A DNA stretch of 64,000 bases from Streptomyces himalayensis subsp. himalayensis (GTDB lineage Bacteria > Actinomycetota > Actinomycetes > Streptomycetales > Streptomycetaceae): positions 248,001 to 312,000 of the forward strand of contig NZ_JACEHE010000002.1 in assembly GCF_013778455.1 (NCBI RefSeq). Direction: 5' to 3'. Made by a program: the position numbers and the translations under genes. The first letter of the stretch is position 1. Every line of letters starts with the position of its first letter. Of this stretch, positions 1 to 12,034 are shown one piece after another. Below the pieces are notes generated by a model. It did not search any database, was not told the DNA's origin, and was given only the letters and a program-made list of their open reading frames with translations.

Positions 1-1
1 C

Positions 2-226
2 GCGGAACTCCACCGCCCGGTCGCGGGCCAGAGCCACGCCTGGGTCGAGTACTGGGCGGGCGACTGGTCCGGCTACGACCCGACGAACCGCACCCGCGCG
101 AACGAGTCCCACGTGATCGTGGGCCGCGGGCGGGACTACGACGACGTGACTCCGCACAAGGGGGTGTACCGGGGGGTGGCGGGCGGGCCGCCTGAGGTGC
201 TGGTGGAGTTCACGCGGGTGGCGTGA
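2..226 (+). CDS. Transglutaminase-like domain protein, C-terminal end (partial)
   Basis: The last 74 residues of a protein whose start lies before the window. A run reading SHAWVEYW, then GDWSGYDPTN about ten residues on, matches the core of bacterial transglutaminase-like domains: a catalytic His (in SHAWVE) followed by a catalytic Asp (in YDPTN). The catalytic Cys would be upstream, out of view. Such proteins are usually cytoplasmic cysteine-protease-fold enzymes of unknown substrate, often beside alpha-E and circularly permuted ATP-grasp genes; that context cannot be tested here. The reading frame ends with TGA, then about 65 bases separate it from the convergent Uma2 gene. Confidence 0.75.
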   Translation, partial: AELHRPVAGQSHAWVEYWAGDWSGYDPTNRTRANESHVIVGRGRDYDDVTPHKGVYRGVAGGPPEVLVEFTRVA

Positions 227-292
227 GGGCGGGTGGGGGCGCCTCCGCCACGGGTCCATGGGTTCGGGGCGCTCCTGCAGGCCCGTACGAGG

Positions 293-952
293 TCAGGCTC
301 GTGCGGGACCGGTGATCCCCTCAGTGATCGCGAATCCCTTGGCCGGACCCTCGGGGATGATCACCTCCGTGCCGTACGGCACCCTGTGCACACCCACCCA
401 GTCGGCTTTGTCAGGGCGGGGCTCCGTGAGGACGGTGACGGTGCCCTGGGCGTCGTAGTCGTCGATGATCACGTAGACGGGGATGCCGGCTCGGGCGTAT
501 TCGCGGCGCTTGCGGACACGGTCACGGTCCTGGTTGCGCTTGCCGGGTGAGACGACCTCTACGACGAGGTGAACGGCCTTGGCCTTGACCCCGAGGCCGT
601 CTTCATCCGCATACGGCTCCAGATCCTCCGGCCCGACGACAGCGTCAGGGATCCACACCTTGCGCTTGTGGATCACGTTGGCGTCCCGATGGCATGCGTA
701 TTCGCCGCCGTCCAGGAACTTGTCCAGTGCCCGTCGCACACGGTTGGCGATTTGGGCGTGGGTCAGGCGACCAGTGGGCGACACCTCGATGGCTCCCTCG
801 ATGATCTCAGCGCGGTAGCCCTCGGGGAGTTCCATGGCCTTCCATGCCTGCCACAGGACCTCGTCCAGGTCAGACCCGTTCTCGGACGCAGACTCGGGCT
901 CGGTCCTGATCTCAGGCATGGTCTCGGGCCCCTCGTGCGTAAGAGCGGTCAT
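293..952 (-). CDS. Uma2 family (DUF820) putative endonuclease-fold protein
   Basis: 219 residues. The Uma2 pattern is visible: an N-terminal segment reading YRAEIIEGAIEVSPTG, then HAQIANRV, an acidic/basic core with WIPDAVVGPEDLE, and LVVEVVSPGKRNQDRDRVRKRREYARAGIPVYVIIDD near residues 130-165. This resembles the PD-(D/E)XK nuclease fold, with the Asp of IPDAVV, the Glu of VVEV and the Lys of KRREYA as candidate active-site residues. The ATG at 952 is preceded by GAGGAGG seven bases upstream, so the first Met is preferred to Met12. Uma2 proteins are very numerous in Streptomyces; their role is unknown. It stands alone and converges on the transglutaminase gene. Confidence 0.85.
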   Translation of the reverse strand: MTALTHEGPETMPEIRTEPESASENGSDLDEVLWQAWKAMELPEGYRAEIIEGAIEVSPTGRLTHAQIANRVRRALDKFLDGGEYACHRDANVIHKRKVWIPDAVVGPEDLEPYADEDGLGVKAKAVHLVVEVVSPGKRNQDRDRVRKRREYARAGIPVYVIIDDYDAQGTVTVLTEPRPDKADWVGVHRVPYGTEVIIPEGPAKGFAITEGITGPARA

Positions 953-1081
953 GGCGGCACCTCCTCCTCAAGTGTGGGCTTGGCGTCCGTGGGGCACAAG
1001 CAACGCCGCCACGGTAGGCGGGCACACGGCCTCACCTGCGGAAATTTCCCCGGTTCACCCGAACCGGGCAAGCAGAAACGA

Positions 1082-1510
1082 CTAACCGGGGCCGAGCTCG
1101 AACCAAACGCCCTTCGCGTAGCGCCCCGCGCGTTCGTCCGCGACGCCCCACGTGTCCGCGACCTCGGCGACGAGCGCGAGTCCGCGGCCCCAGCAGGCGG
1201 CGACCCCTGCGGCGGGGCGCGTCACCACCGGCGGGTCCGGGCTCTCGTCGAAGACGCTGACCCGGAGGCGCGCCGGGGTGAGCCAGACCCTCACCATCGC
1301 GGAGCCCTTGGTATGCAGGTGGACGTTCGTGACGAGTTCCGACGTGCAGAGCGTTGCCGCGTCGGCGAACGGGTCTCTACCGAGGGCGAGCAGGACGCCG
1401 CGTACGAAGTCGCGGCAGACCTTGGGGGCGGTGGCGTCGCCGGGGGCGAAGAGGCTGTATTCGTACGAGGGTTGGACGGGGCGGTGCGGAGCGCTTCGGG
1501 CGGGGTGCAT
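1082..1510 (-). CDS. ATP-binding (HATPase_c_2) anti-sigma-factor-like protein
   Basis: 142 residues. It carries the GHKL-type fold of RsbW-like serine kinases: an N-box reading CTSELVTNVHLHT near residue 54 and a G-box near residues 111-117 (GRGLALV). Proteins of this type bind sigma factors or anti-anti-sigma partners, but most small Streptomyces copies are unassigned. The frame is open further upstream to 1663. The ATG at 1510 is chosen because GGGAG lies nine bases upstream and because the homologous domain starts shortly after it. It is divergent from the XRE/DUF397 pair at 1765-2851, the standard arrangement of this regulatory set; a second set occurs at 57974-59665. Confidence 0.85.
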   Translation of the reverse strand: MHPARSAPHRPVQPSYEYSLFAPGDATAPKVCRDFVRGVLLALGRDPFADAATLCTSELVTNVHLHTKGSAMVRVWLTPARLRVSVFDESPDPPVVTRPAAGVAACWGRGLALVAEVADTWGVADERAGRYAKGVWFELGPG

Positions 1511-1764
1511 GAATGACGACTCCCATCGACAGGCGTGAGCAGGTCCTTCCCGTGCCGGGCGATGGCGTTGCCCGCACGCTCCTGGTGAGAGGGGCGGGTG
1601 CTCTGTCGGCTTACAGGCAAGGGGAGCTGAGCGGCTCCGTAGCGTTATCAGTGCCACACTCACGGTAGGCGAAGAGGTTTACATTGTTCAAGCTGTTCGC
1701 GCATACCGTTGGACGAACTCCGTTTACCTGGAGAGACTTTGAGCGACCAGACGAGGAGTAGCCC

Positions 1765-2646
1765 GTGGGATTGCGCACCACCATCAGTGAGCGGCAGCGG
1801 CGACTCGGCTTTGAGCTCAAACAACTGCGCGAACAAGCAGGGTTGACCGCCGGGGAGGCCGCGGAGCGGATCGGCATGGGCCGCGCCCAGTTGAGTCAGA
1901 TCGAGACGGCCAAGACGACCATCCTGACGGAACGACTCCGCGATCTCTGTCGCCTCTATGGATGCACAGATGAGACGTACGTCGACGCTCTCGTCACCAT
2001 GTCCGAGGCAACCGGCAAGGGCTGGTGGAGCGCTTACAAGGGGCCCATGGAAACGGGCGCACTCAGTTTGGCCGAGCTGGAGGCGGCTGCCGTGGCTCTG
2101 CGGGTGCACCAGACGCTGTTCATCCCGGGCCTCTTCCAGACCGCCGACTACGCCAAAGCCATCTTCAACAGCCCCAAACTGGGCTTCGAAAACGTGGACG
2201 AGGCCTTGAGGTTCCGCATGGAGAGGCAGCGGATCCTCACACGCCACAACCCGCCATCAGTACACGCGGTGATCCACGAAGCTGCCCTGCACATGCGGTT
2301 CGGCGGCACCCAGGTGGTGCGGGAACAGTTGCTGCGACTCATCGAGCTGGCCCGCCTGCCGCACGTGACCATCCAGGTCTACCCGTTCAGCGCGGAGGCG
2401 CATGCCGCGCTCAGCGGCAACTTCGTCCACATCATCCCGAGCCTCCCGCAACTGAGCACGGTGGTACTGGAACGTCCCACTGGCTCCTCCTATTTGAGCG
2501 AGCCAGCCCACCTCCATCGGTACGAGGAGCTGTTCGACCGACTTGCTGAAAACGCCCTCGCCCCCGTCGACGTATCGTTGGCCCCCGAAGCACACTCGGT
2601 GAAGGACTCGCTGGCCCTCATCCAGCACCTGCTCTACACCCTCTAA
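1765..2646 (+). CDS. XRE-family transcriptional regulator with DUF5753 domain
   Basis: 293 residues, GTG start with GAGGAG about six bases upstream. Residues 10-65 are a helix-turn-helix of the XRE class (RRLGFELKQLREQAGLTAGEAAERIGM, then QLSQIETAK). The rest is the DUF5753 effector domain with its typical landmarks: PGLFQTADYAKAIF, a region beginning with an R-rich QRI motif, AALHMRFGG and IQVYPF. Members of this family sit next to DUF397 proteins and are abundant regulators in Streptomyces; several affect differentiation or antibiotics, but the target of this copy is unknown. It is followed after ten bases by the DUF397 gene, so they are very likely co-transcribed. Confidence 0.92.
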   Translation: MGLRTTISERQRRLGFELKQLREQAGLTAGEAAERIGMGRAQLSQIETAKTTILTERLRDLCRLYGCTDETYVDALVTMSEATGKGWWSAYKGPMETGALSLAELEAAAVALRVHQTLFIPGLFQTADYAKAIFNSPKLGFENVDEALRFRMERQRILTRHNPPSVHAVIHEAALHMRFGGTQVVREQLLRLIELARLPHVTIQVYPFSAEAHAALSGNFVHIIPSLPQLSTVVLERPTGSSYLSEPAHLHRYEELFDRLAENALAPVDVSLAPEAHSVKDSLALIQHLLYTL

Positions 2647-2656
2647 GGAGGTCCGG

Positions 2657-2851
2657 ATGCCCGAACTGAACTGGCAGAAGTCATCGTTCAGCGGCGGCCC
2701 ACAGGGGGATTGCGTATACGTCGCTGCCGCCCCCGACAGCACCATCCACCTCCGCGAAAGCGACACCCCAGACGTCGTCCTCCACACCACACCCGCCGGC
2801 CTCGCCGCCCTCCTCCACCACCTCAGGGCAGGCTCGCCCGGCGCGAAGTAG
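2657..2851 (+). CDS. DUF397 domain small protein
   Basis: 64 residues. The DUF397 signature is complete: LNWQKSSFSGG at the N-terminus, a central DCVYVAAAP segment, HLRESDTPD, and a C-terminal LAALLHHL helix. AAGGAGG overlaps the end of the preceding gene and sits just before the ATG. DUF397 proteins act as partners or antagonists of the adjacent XRE regulator in the few studied cases (established for this family type, inferred here). Confidence 0.92.
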   Translation: MPELNWQKSSFSGGPQGDCVYVAAAPDSTIHLRESDTPDVVLHTTPAGLAALLHHLRAGSPGAK

Positions 2852-2953
2852 GTCCCCTGCTCATTGCTTGCCCGCCGCAGATGGGGAACCCTTGGCAGCT
2901 CAGCCCCAGCGCTGCCTTGGCGCCGGGACTCGTCGACAAGGGGGAGGACCAGA

Positions 2954-3373
2954 ATGCGGTTCAGTTTGGTCGGCATGGCCGTGGCGGCGGAGGATCCAGC
3001 GCGCAGTGCGGCCTGGTTCAGTGCGCACTTCGGGTTCAAGGTCGGGATCGACCTGGGGTGGTACGTGAACACCCAACACCCCGAACACCCGAGCCTGAGC
3101 CTGGACTTCGTCCAGCGCGATCACGAGTCGTGGCCTGAGGCGACGCGGGGCAAGGCGGTCGTCGGCACGCTCCTCGCGTTCCTGGTCGAGGATGTCGACG
3201 TCGAGCATGAGCGGTTGCGGGCGGCCGGTCTCGAGGTGGTCCTGCCGCTGGTCACCGAGCCGTGGGGGCAGCGCCGGTTCCAGGTCGCCGGGCCCGACGG
3301 CGTACTGGTGGAAGTACTGCAGACGGTGGCGCCGGATCCGCAGTGGCTGGCCGCGAACGGCCTGGCCGGCTGA
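2954..3373 (+). CDS. VOC (glyoxalase/bleomycin-resistance fold) family protein
   Basis: 139 residues with the beta-alpha-beta-beta-beta vicinal-oxygen-chelate fold: an opening VGMAVAAEDPARSAAWFSAHFGFKV, then a second module around GTLLAFLVEDVDVEHERLRAAG and RFQVAGPDGVLVEVLQ. The pattern FxVAxPDGxLVEV with its Glu is the usual metal-ligand strand. The frame is open from 2864, but GGGGAGG lies six bases before the ATG at 2954 and the conserved fold starts directly after it. Substrate unknown; VOC members range from dioxygenases to drug-binding proteins. Confidence 0.85.
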   Translation: MRFSLVGMAVAAEDPARSAAWFSAHFGFKVGIDLGWYVNTQHPEHPSLSLDFVQRDHESWPEATRGKAVVGTLLAFLVEDVDVEHERLRAAGLEVVLPLVTEPWGQRRFQVAGPDGVLVEVLQTVAPDPQWLAANGLAG

Positions 3374-3514
3374 GCGGCGACGAAGCACCCTCGCACGCCA
3401 GGGCCCCCTGTCAGCAGTGGTCCGGACTCTGGTCCAGATCACTTACGTCGTTGCGCCATCGTCATGTCAGGGGCAGCGCTTCCCGGTTGCGCGCCGGCGC
3501 TGATGACCGCCGGC

Positions 3515-5164
3515 CTAGCAGAACCCGAGCCTCCCGAACCGCGACCCCCACACGGTCGCGCTCACGTGCCGCTCGTTCACGAACCACGCCCGCTGGCCGA
3601 CCGGGCAGCTGCTGGTCCCCACCGGGTCGATCGAGACGGCGGAGTAGTCGCCCCAGCGTTCGACGGTGTCGGATGAAGGGTTGTACGCCGTGGTGGCCCG
3701 GGCGAAGCTCGTGCCGCCGGTGACGTTCGCCGTGTCGGTGGCGAGGCGGCCGCCGGCCTTCACCGTCGCCTGGCGGGTGGTGACGCCGCTCGCGACAGTG
3801 GTGGACGTCCAGGTGAAGAACATCCGCCCGATCGGGTTCGCCGATGTGCCGCCCACGGCGGAGCCCGCCACCGAGGGATTGAAGTCGTCGGAGCTCGCGG
3901 ACTCGAAGACGAATCCGGAGTGGCCGGCAGGAACGGTGTTGGTCGCCGTGTCGATCTGGTACCACTTCGCCGTCGCGCGGTTGTCCGCGTTGATGGTGTG
4001 GACGTTCAGCAGCTGGTTGCCGATCTGCGTACTGACGTTCTGGAAGCGGGCGTTGAGGGTGTCGAGGCGGTCGGTCGTGCCCGGCTGGCGGGCGTCCGGC
4101 GGAACGGAGAACGCCGGCACCGGCACATGGGCCTGGAGCACGATGCTCGCGGTGCTCCGGCCGATGCCCGTGGCCCGGAACAGCTTCAGATGGGACGGGT
4201 TCCCGGCGCTCGCCGCCACCAGGAACGCGTTCGCGTTGTTGTCCTCCACGATCGGAGGTGCCACGGTCCCGGGCGTACCGAGGTCGAAGTACGGCCGCGC
4301 GAACGACCGTCCGTTGTAGGCCGCCGCCTTGGGAATGCCGAAGGCCCGCGTACGGATGTAGGAGTCCCCGCTGAAGATGTTGGCGGTGACGATCAGGGCG
4401 TCCTGGTCCATGCCGAGCTGCGGGTAGTCGAAGATGTTGCCCGTCGACTCCGGCACGTCGAACTTGTAGAGGTAGTACGCCCCCGTGGGGTCGGGGGTCC
4501 TGGACACCCCGAGGAAGACGTACTGGACCGTCGAGCTCTCCTGGAAGGCCACGCCGAAGACGACCCAGCGGTCCCACCGCCGGTCGTACACGACCCGGGG
4601 ATCGAAGATGGTCCTGGCCGTGTAGCCGAAGAAGCTGTTGAGGGTCGTGTTCTTGACCAGCGCGCCGTCCGACTTCCGGAAGACGCCCACGCCCCTGTGG
4701 TTGGTGATCTCGACGAAGTGGTTCACACCCACGGCTCCATGGGTGTCCGGCGGGCGGGAGCAGCAGGAGCCCGCGTTCAGTCCCTCGAAGTTGGCCTGAG
4801 GGGCGGGCGGTGCCAGGCGCCGGGGGGTATCACCGGTTCCGTCCGCGGGGCGCTCCTGCGGCCGGATCTTCATGGACCTGCGCAGCTCCTCCTCGGTCTC
4901 CGTGGGCCTGGGTCCGAGCGGGGGCGGCTGGGCGGCCTGGAAGTGCCCGGACGGAGTGGCGGTCCTGGCCGCGGGCGCCCGGATCTCATCGGTGGCCTCG
5001 ATCGCCCGTTCCGGGGACCGTTCCTGAGCCTTCGTCGGCCCCGGAGCCAGGCCCAGCAGCAGCCCGAGCACGGCCGGCAGGACGGGCAGGAGGTGACGCG
5101 CTCTTCGCCTGATCGCTCTTCGCGTGATCGCTCTTCGGCCGATCGCTGTACGCCTGATCGTCAC
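3515..5164 (-). CDS. Secreted protein of unknown function, probable beta-propeller
   Basis: 549 residues from a GTG at 5164, chosen because AGAGG lies seven bases upstream; the frame is open to 5290 without a clear ribosome site. The N-terminus is very arginine-rich (about ten Arg in 25 residues), then a hydrophobic LLPVLPAVLGLLLGLA segment and a likely cleavage site near TKAQ, so a signal peptide is likely. A Pro-rich linker follows. The body has repeated strands ending in Phe/Trp, such as DPRVVYDRRWDRWVVFGVAF and GYYNxx-like NGRSFARPYF, with a CC pair near the start (GSCCSRPPDTHGAVG) and a Cys at the very C-terminus (GRLGFC) that could pair with SSCPVG. No enzyme motif is recognised. Confidence 0.7.
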   Translation of the reverse strand: MTIRRTAIGRRAITRRAIRRRARHLLPVLPAVLGLLLGLAPGPTKAQERSPERAIEATDEIRAPAARTATPSGHFQAAQPPPLGPRPTETEEELRRSMKIRPQERPADGTGDTPRRLAPPAPQANFEGLNAGSCCSRPPDTHGAVGVNHFVEITNHRGVGVFRKSDGALVKNTTLNSFFGYTARTIFDPRVVYDRRWDRWVVFGVAFQESSTVQYVFLGVSRTPDPTGAYYLYKFDVPESTGNIFDYPQLGMDQDALIVTANIFSGDSYIRTRAFGIPKAAAYNGRSFARPYFDLGTPGTVAPPIVEDNNANAFLVAASAGNPSHLKLFRATGIGRSTASIVLQAHVPVPAFSVPPDARQPGTTDRLDTLNARFQNVSTQIGNQLLNVHTINADNRATAKWYQIDTATNTVPAGHSGFVFESASSDDFNPSVAGSAVGGTSANPIGRMFFTWTSTTVASGVTTRQATVKAGGRLATDTANVTGGTSFARATTAYNPSSDTVERWGDYSAVSIDPVGTSSCPVGQRAWFVNERHVSATVWGSRFGRLGFC

Positions 5165-5485
5165 GGTGGGACCTCTTCTCGTCACCGAGGGGTGCGCATG
5201 CGCCGCGTACGGGTCGGCGCCCTGCCGGACACCTTGGTGAGCGAGGCGAGGTCGGAGACGGAATGACCGGGCGATTCCACCCGATGTCACTCTTTCCAGC
5301 CAGGTTGTGGGCTCCGATCAGCGCTGGTCAGCACTCGGCCCCAGCCGCTAAAGTGCCCCCACCGGCGGACTCTTCAGCCCCACCTGACCCGCAGGTCCCC
5401 CCACGGTCCCGCTGTCCCGCCTCCCCCGCCCGCGCGCCACGGCATCCCACGCCGCTGTCGGTCCGGGCCTGAAAGAGCCTCACAC
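5165..5485. other. Divergent intergenic region
   Basis: About 320 bases between two divergently transcribed secreted-protein genes. It must hold both promoters. A repeated GATCAGCGCTGGTCAGCA stretch lies near 5316-5334, but no convincing -35/-10 pair or RNA structure was identified. Confidence 0.4.
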
Positions 5486-7459
5486 GTGACCACTCGTGCC
5501 CGTACGACCGCCGTGTCCGCGGCGGTCGTCCTCGCCACCGCGGGCGGCCTGCTCACCGCGGTCTCCGCCTCCGCCGCCGTAAGCTGCACGTCCCCCGTGT
5601 ACAAGCGGCAGTTCTTCGCGAACACCACCTTCTCCGGTACGCCGAAGAAGACCGACTGCGACTCGAAGATCGACCAGAACTGGGGCACCGGAGCACCGGC
5701 TTCGGGGCTGCCCAGCAACAACTTCGGCGTCCGCTGGACCGTCACCCGCGACTTCGGCTCCGGCGGCCCGTTCGCCTTCCCGGTCGAGTCGCGCGACGGC
5801 ATCCGGGTCTACCTCGACGGCGTCCGCAAGGTCGACCTCTGGAAGAACGTCTCGACGACCCAGAAGAAGACCGTCAACGTCACCATCCCCTCCGGCAAGC
5901 ACACGCTCCGTATCGACTTCGTCAACTGGACCGGCGCGGCGAACGTCAAGTTCGGCTATGTGCCGAGGACTTCGGCGGACGTCGACAAGGTCAAGCCCCT
6001 GGCGCCGACGGGGTTCAAGGCCGCGTACGCGAACGACACCCAGCAGACCAAGCTCACCTGGTCGAAGAACGTCGAGATGGACCTGGCCGGATACCGCGTC
6101 TACCGGCGCGTGGCGGGCACCACCAGCTGGCAGATCCTGCGCGAGCTGGGGACCACCACCACCTCGTACACCGACACGCCGCCCGCCACCGGGGAGACGT
6201 ACGAGTACCTGGTCCGGGCGTACGACAAGGCCAGGAACTACTCGGCCGACACCTCGCGCGCCACGGTGACCAGCATCGCCGTCACCACGCCGACCGGCCT
6301 CACCGCCACCGGCACCGACGCCGGGATCGCCCTGAGCTGGGACGCGGTGCCCGGGGCGGTCAAGTACAAGGTGGTCCGCTCGTCTCACTACATCGACGGG
6401 GGCGCCACCTGGCAGCCCACCGGCACCTCGCTCACCGACACCAGCGTGACCCGCTCCGCCCAGCACGAGTACCGGGTCGCCGCGATCGACGCGAGCGGCC
6501 GGGTCACCGCCTACTCCACGGCCAAGACCGCCCGCCGCCTGGTGGCCGCGCCGACGATCGGCAAGGCTTTCCCCGCCACCAGCGCGGTCACCGTGACCTG
6601 GGACGCGGACTACGACACCGGCGGGTCCTACATGGGCTTCCGGATCTACCGCGCCACCGGCACGAGCACCGACTGGGTCGAGGTGACCGATCGCTGCCAC
6701 TGGACCGAGCGCGAACTAGCCGACGGCACCGACCAGTACCTGTGCACCGACTGGTCGGCCGGCACCAACACCGCGTACCGCTACGCCGTCAGCGGCTACG
6801 ACGTCAACGACAAGGAGGGCCTGCGCAGCGGCGAGGTGGCGGCCACCACCGGCACCGACAAGCAGGCGCCCGCGGCTCCGGCGTCCGTGACCGCGACCGT
6901 CGAGGATTGGGGCACCACTCTTGCCTGGTCGCAGGTGGCCGATGCCGATCTCGACGAGTACACCGTGTGGCGTGGCACCACCGTCGACGGCGTCTGCACG
7001 GACACCGAGAAGCTCGGCTACACCCGCGTGACCGAGACGTCGTGGCGGGACGTCAATGTGGCGGACGGCGAGAACCTCTGCTACGTCGTGCGGCCCGCCG
7101 ACTTCGCCGGCAACCTCAGCGCCGGCACCACGGTCCACGTCACCGAGCACGATCTGCGGCCCACGGTGGAGACCCCGGCCGGCGCCACCCACGCCGCCGA
7201 CGCGTCGCTCTCCGCCATCGGCAATGTGCAGGTCAGCGCCTGGTCGCCCGCGGGCACGGAGGAGTACGCGAGTTTCCGCGCCGCCCGCTGGAACCCGGGG
7301 ACCGCCACCTTCGACGCGCTGCCGGAGGACTCCTACCCGCTCGACGACGAGAACGTCCCCACCGGAACGTCCCTGTGGTACCAGGTCGTCGGCGTCCACG
7401 AGGACGGCACCACATCGCTGCCGGTCCTGGTGAGCGTGGCCGTACCGCCGTCCTCCTGA
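5486..7459 (+). CDS. Secreted PA14-like / fibronectin type III multidomain protein
   Basis: 657 residues, GTG start. Residues 1-31 form a signal peptide (RTTAVSAAVVLATAGGLL, cleavage near ASAAVS). Residues about 40-160 look like a PA14 domain: YKRQFFANTTFSGTP, then a GVRWT strand, a DGIRVYLDGVRKVDLW strand and TIPSGKHTLRIDFVNWTG. Four to five FN3-like modules follow, recognisable from PLAPTGFKA, TPTGLTATGTDAGIALSWDAV, APTIGKAFP and APASVTATVEDWGTTLAWSQV, with YRVYRR and YRYAVSGYD strands. PA14 plus FN3 suggests binding to cell-wall or extracellular carbohydrate. There is no catalytic domain, so it may be an adhesin or a substrate-binding scaffold. Confidence 0.82.
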   Translation: MTTRARTTAVSAAVVLATAGGLLTAVSASAAVSCTSPVYKRQFFANTTFSGTPKKTDCDSKIDQNWGTGAPASGLPSNNFGVRWTVTRDFGSGGPFAFPVESRDGIRVYLDGVRKVDLWKNVSTTQKKTVNVTIPSGKHTLRIDFVNWTGAANVKFGYVPRTSADVDKVKPLAPTGFKAAYANDTQQTKLTWSKNVEMDLAGYRVYRRVAGTTSWQILRELGTTTTSYTDTPPATGETYEYLVRAYDKARNYSADTSRATVTSIAVTTPTGLTATGTDAGIALSWDAVPGAVKYKVVRSSHYIDGGATWQPTGTSLTDTSVTRSAQHEYRVAAIDASGRVTAYSTAKTARRLVAAPTIGKAFPATSAVTVTWDADYDTGGSYMGFRIYRATGTSTDWVEVTDRCHWTERELADGTDQYLCTDWSAGTNTAYRYAVSGYDVNDKEGLRSGEVAATTGTDKQAPAAPASVTATVEDWGTTLAWSQVADADLDEYTVWRGTTVDGVCTDTEKLGYTRVTETSWRDVNVADGENLCYVVRPADFAGNLSAGTTVHVTEHDLRPTVETPAGATHAADASLSAIGNVQVSAWSPAGTEEYASFRAARWNPGTATFDALPEDSYPLDDENVPTGTSLWYQVVGVHEDGTTSLPVLVSVAVPPSS

Positions 7460-7469
7460 CGGCATGACG

Positions 7470-7502
7470 AAGGGGCCCGGAGGTTCGGCCTCCGGGCCCC
7501 TT
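7470..7502. terminator. Bidirectional intrinsic terminator
   Basis: A perfect inverted repeat with a 14-base arm (AAGGGGCCCGGAGG on the left) and a short TTCGG-type loop. It lies between the convergent FN3 gene and hspR, so it can end transcription from both sides. Confidence 0.85.
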
Positions 7503-7519
7503 GGCATGTTCGACGTGCG

Positions 7520-7972
7520 TCAGTCGGACTGCTGCTGCCGCTTCGGCCGCCACACCACCAGCGCGCTGGTCTGCTGCACCTCCTGGTACGGCACCAGATC
7601 CCGGCGGTACGACGCATGGACCGCCGCCTCGCGCTGCCGCATCGTCGCCGCCGCGCCGTCCAGCGCGTCCTGGAGCTCCGCGACGCGCTGCTGGAGCGCG
7701 ACGACCTGGTTCTCCAGCTCGATGATGCGCTTGATGCCGGCGAGGTTGATGCCCTCGTCCTGCGACAGCTGCTGCACCTGGCGGAGCAGCTCGATGTCAC
7801 GGGCCGAGTAGCGCCGGCCCCGGCCCGCGGTGCGGTCCGGGGAGACCAGGCCGAGACGGTCGTACTGACGCAGGGTCTGCGGGTGCAGCCCGCTCAGCTG
7901 GGCCGCCACCGAGATGACGTACACCGGCGTCTCTTCGGTGAGTTCGTAAGGGTTCCGCCGACGGCCGTCCAT
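7520..7972 (-). CDS. hspR: HspR, MerR-family heat-shock repressor
   Basis: 150 residues. The MerR-type winged HTH lies near residues 15-70: VYVISVAAQLSGLHPQTLRQYDRLGLVSPDRT followed by GRGRRYSARDIELL. A coiled-coil dimerisation helix follows (IIELENQVVALQQRVAELQDAL). HspR binds HAIR sites (CTTGAGT-N7-ACTCAAG) and, with DnaK as co-repressor, represses the dnaK operon; two such sites are visible upstream of dnaK here. The start lies four bases after the dnaJ stop, so it is the last gene of the operon and is autoregulated. Confidence 0.96.
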   Translation of the reverse strand: MDGRRRNPYELTEETPVYVISVAAQLSGLHPQTLRQYDRLGLVSPDRTAGRGRRYSARDIELLRQVQQLSQDEGINLAGIKRIIELENQVVALQQRVAELQDALDGAAATMRQREAAVHASYRRDLVPYQEVQQTSALVVWRPKRQQQSD

Positions 7973-7976
7973 TGCG

Positions 7977-9161
7977 TCATGCTCCCTTCGCGGCCTGGAA
8001 CAGCTCCGCCCGCGGGTCGTCCCCCGCGGTCGCCTCGCGATACGCCTCCAGGGCGTCCCGGGCCTTGCCCGTCACGTCCTTCGGCACGGCGACCTCGACG
8101 GTGACCAGCAGGTCGCCGCGGGTGCCGTCCTTGCGGACCGCGCCCTTGCCACGGGCGCGCATCGTGCGCCCGTTGGGCGTGCCCGGCGGCAGCTTCAGCG
8201 TGACCGGCGGGCCCCCGAGCGTGGGCACCTTCACCTCCCCGCCGAGCGCGGCCTCCGCGAAGGTGACCGGCACGGTGACGGTGAGGTTGTCGCCCTTGCG
8301 GCCGAAGACAGGGTGGGCGTCGACGTGCACGACCACGTACAGGTCGCCCGCCGGGCCGCCCCGCTCACCGGGTGAGCCCTTGCCGCGGAGCCTGATCCGC
8401 TGGCCGTCCGTCACCCCCGCGGGGATGCGGACCTGCATGGTCCGGGACGACTTGGCGCGGCCACTGCCATTGCACTCCAGGCAGGGGTGCTCGGCGATCA
8501 GGCCGCGACCCTTGCAGTCGGGGCAGGGATCGGTCAGCGAGAAGCCGCCGCCCGAGCCGCGCGCCACCTGGCCGGTGCCGACGCAAGTCGGGCACACACG
8601 CGGCGTGCCGTTCTTGTCGCCGGTGCCGGAACAGGCCTTGCACGGCGCCTGCGACGACATCCGCAGCGGGACGGTCGCGCCGTCCACGGCCTCCGTGAAG
8701 CTCAGCGTGACCTCGGACTCGATGTCCTGGCCGCGCCGCGGCTGCGTCCGCGTGCCCGCGCCCGCGCCACCGCGGTTGAACAGTCCCCCGAAGACGTCAC
8801 CGAGTCCGCCGCCGAATCCCCCGGCACCGCCAGCGCCGCCCTGGGCTCCCCCGCCGAAGAGGTCGCCCAGGTCGAAATTGAACGTTCCGCCGCCCGCGCC
8901 CGGCCCGGGACGGAAGCCGCCGTTGCCGAAGAGGGCGCGCGCGTCGTCGTACTCCTTGCGCTTCTTGGGGTCGCCGAGGACGTCGTTCGCCTCGGAGATC
9001 TCCTTGAAGCGCTCCTCGGCCTTGGCGTTCCCCTTGTTGGCGTCCGGGTGGTACTCGCGGGCGAGCTTCCGGTACGCCTTCTTGATCTCGGCCTCGGTGG
9101 CGTCCTTGGGGACGCCGAGGACCTTGTAGAAGTCCTTCTCGATGAAGTCCTTGGTGCTCAT
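7977..9161 (-). CDS. dnaJ: Chaperone protein DnaJ
   Basis: 394 residues. The J domain (about 10-75) has the HPD motif at residues 38-40. A Gly/Phe-rich linker (about 80-145) follows, then four CxxCxGxG zinc repeats ([32 protein letters not shown]) and the C-terminal substrate-binding domains. This is a full type I DnaJ that delivers unfolded clients to DnaK and stimulates its ATPase. It sits 54 bases after grpE and 4 bases before hspR. Confidence 0.97.
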   Translation of the reverse strand: MSTKDFIEKDFYKVLGVPKDATEAEIKKAYRKLAREYHPDANKGNAKAEERFKEISEANDVLGDPKKRKEYDDARALFGNGGFRPGPGAGGGTFNFDLGDLFGGGAQGGAGGAGGFGGGLGDVFGGLFNRGGAGAGTRTQPRRGQDIESEVTLSFTEAVDGATVPLRMSSQAPCKACSGTGDKNGTPRVCPTCVGTGQVARGSGGGFSLTDPCPDCKGRGLIAEHPCLECNGSGRAKSSRTMQVRIPAGVTDGQRIRLRGKGSPGERGGPAGDLYVVVHVDAHPVFGRKGDNLTVTVPVTFAEAALGGEVKVPTLGGPPVTLKLPPGTPNGRTMRARGKGAVRKDGTRGDLLVTVEVAVPKDVTGKARDALEAYREATAGDDPRAELFQAAKGA

Positions 9162-9215
9162 CCCCGACGTCCCTCCTTCCTCGTCCGTACGGCGATCCGT
9201 ACCGTTCGTATGACG

Positions 9216-11794
<2,579 letters not shown>

Positions 11795-11802
11795 TCAACA
11801 GA

Positions 11803-11823
11803 CCTGAGTCGACGAGGCTCAAC
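11803..11823 (-). promoter_or_regulatory. HAIR element 2 (HspR operator) and dnaK promoter region
   Basis: CCTGAGT-N7-GCTCAAC, three mismatches from the HAIR consensus but with correct spacing, 31 bases further upstream than the first site. On the minus strand a TTGACT hexamer at about 11793-11798 lies between the two sites and could be the -35 box; the -10 is not clear. Two sites in tandem match the multi-site dnaK operator described in other Streptomyces. Confidence 0.75.
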
Positions 11824-12034
11824 TTTTTATCTAGGGCTTATGGGCAAGCGCACCACAGGCCGCGTCGCTGGCACTGGTGGCGCCTGGCGCCCCGGCGCTG
11901 GCGCTGGCGCTCGGTTGGAGCTTACGCCCCTTTTGTCTCGTGAGGTCGGGCCCGAATGTCCTCTGTGCGAGCCCTTAGGTCCATGCGAGCTCTCAGGCCA
12001 TCGTCGCTCGGGCGTCCGCCCTGCGATCCGTGTT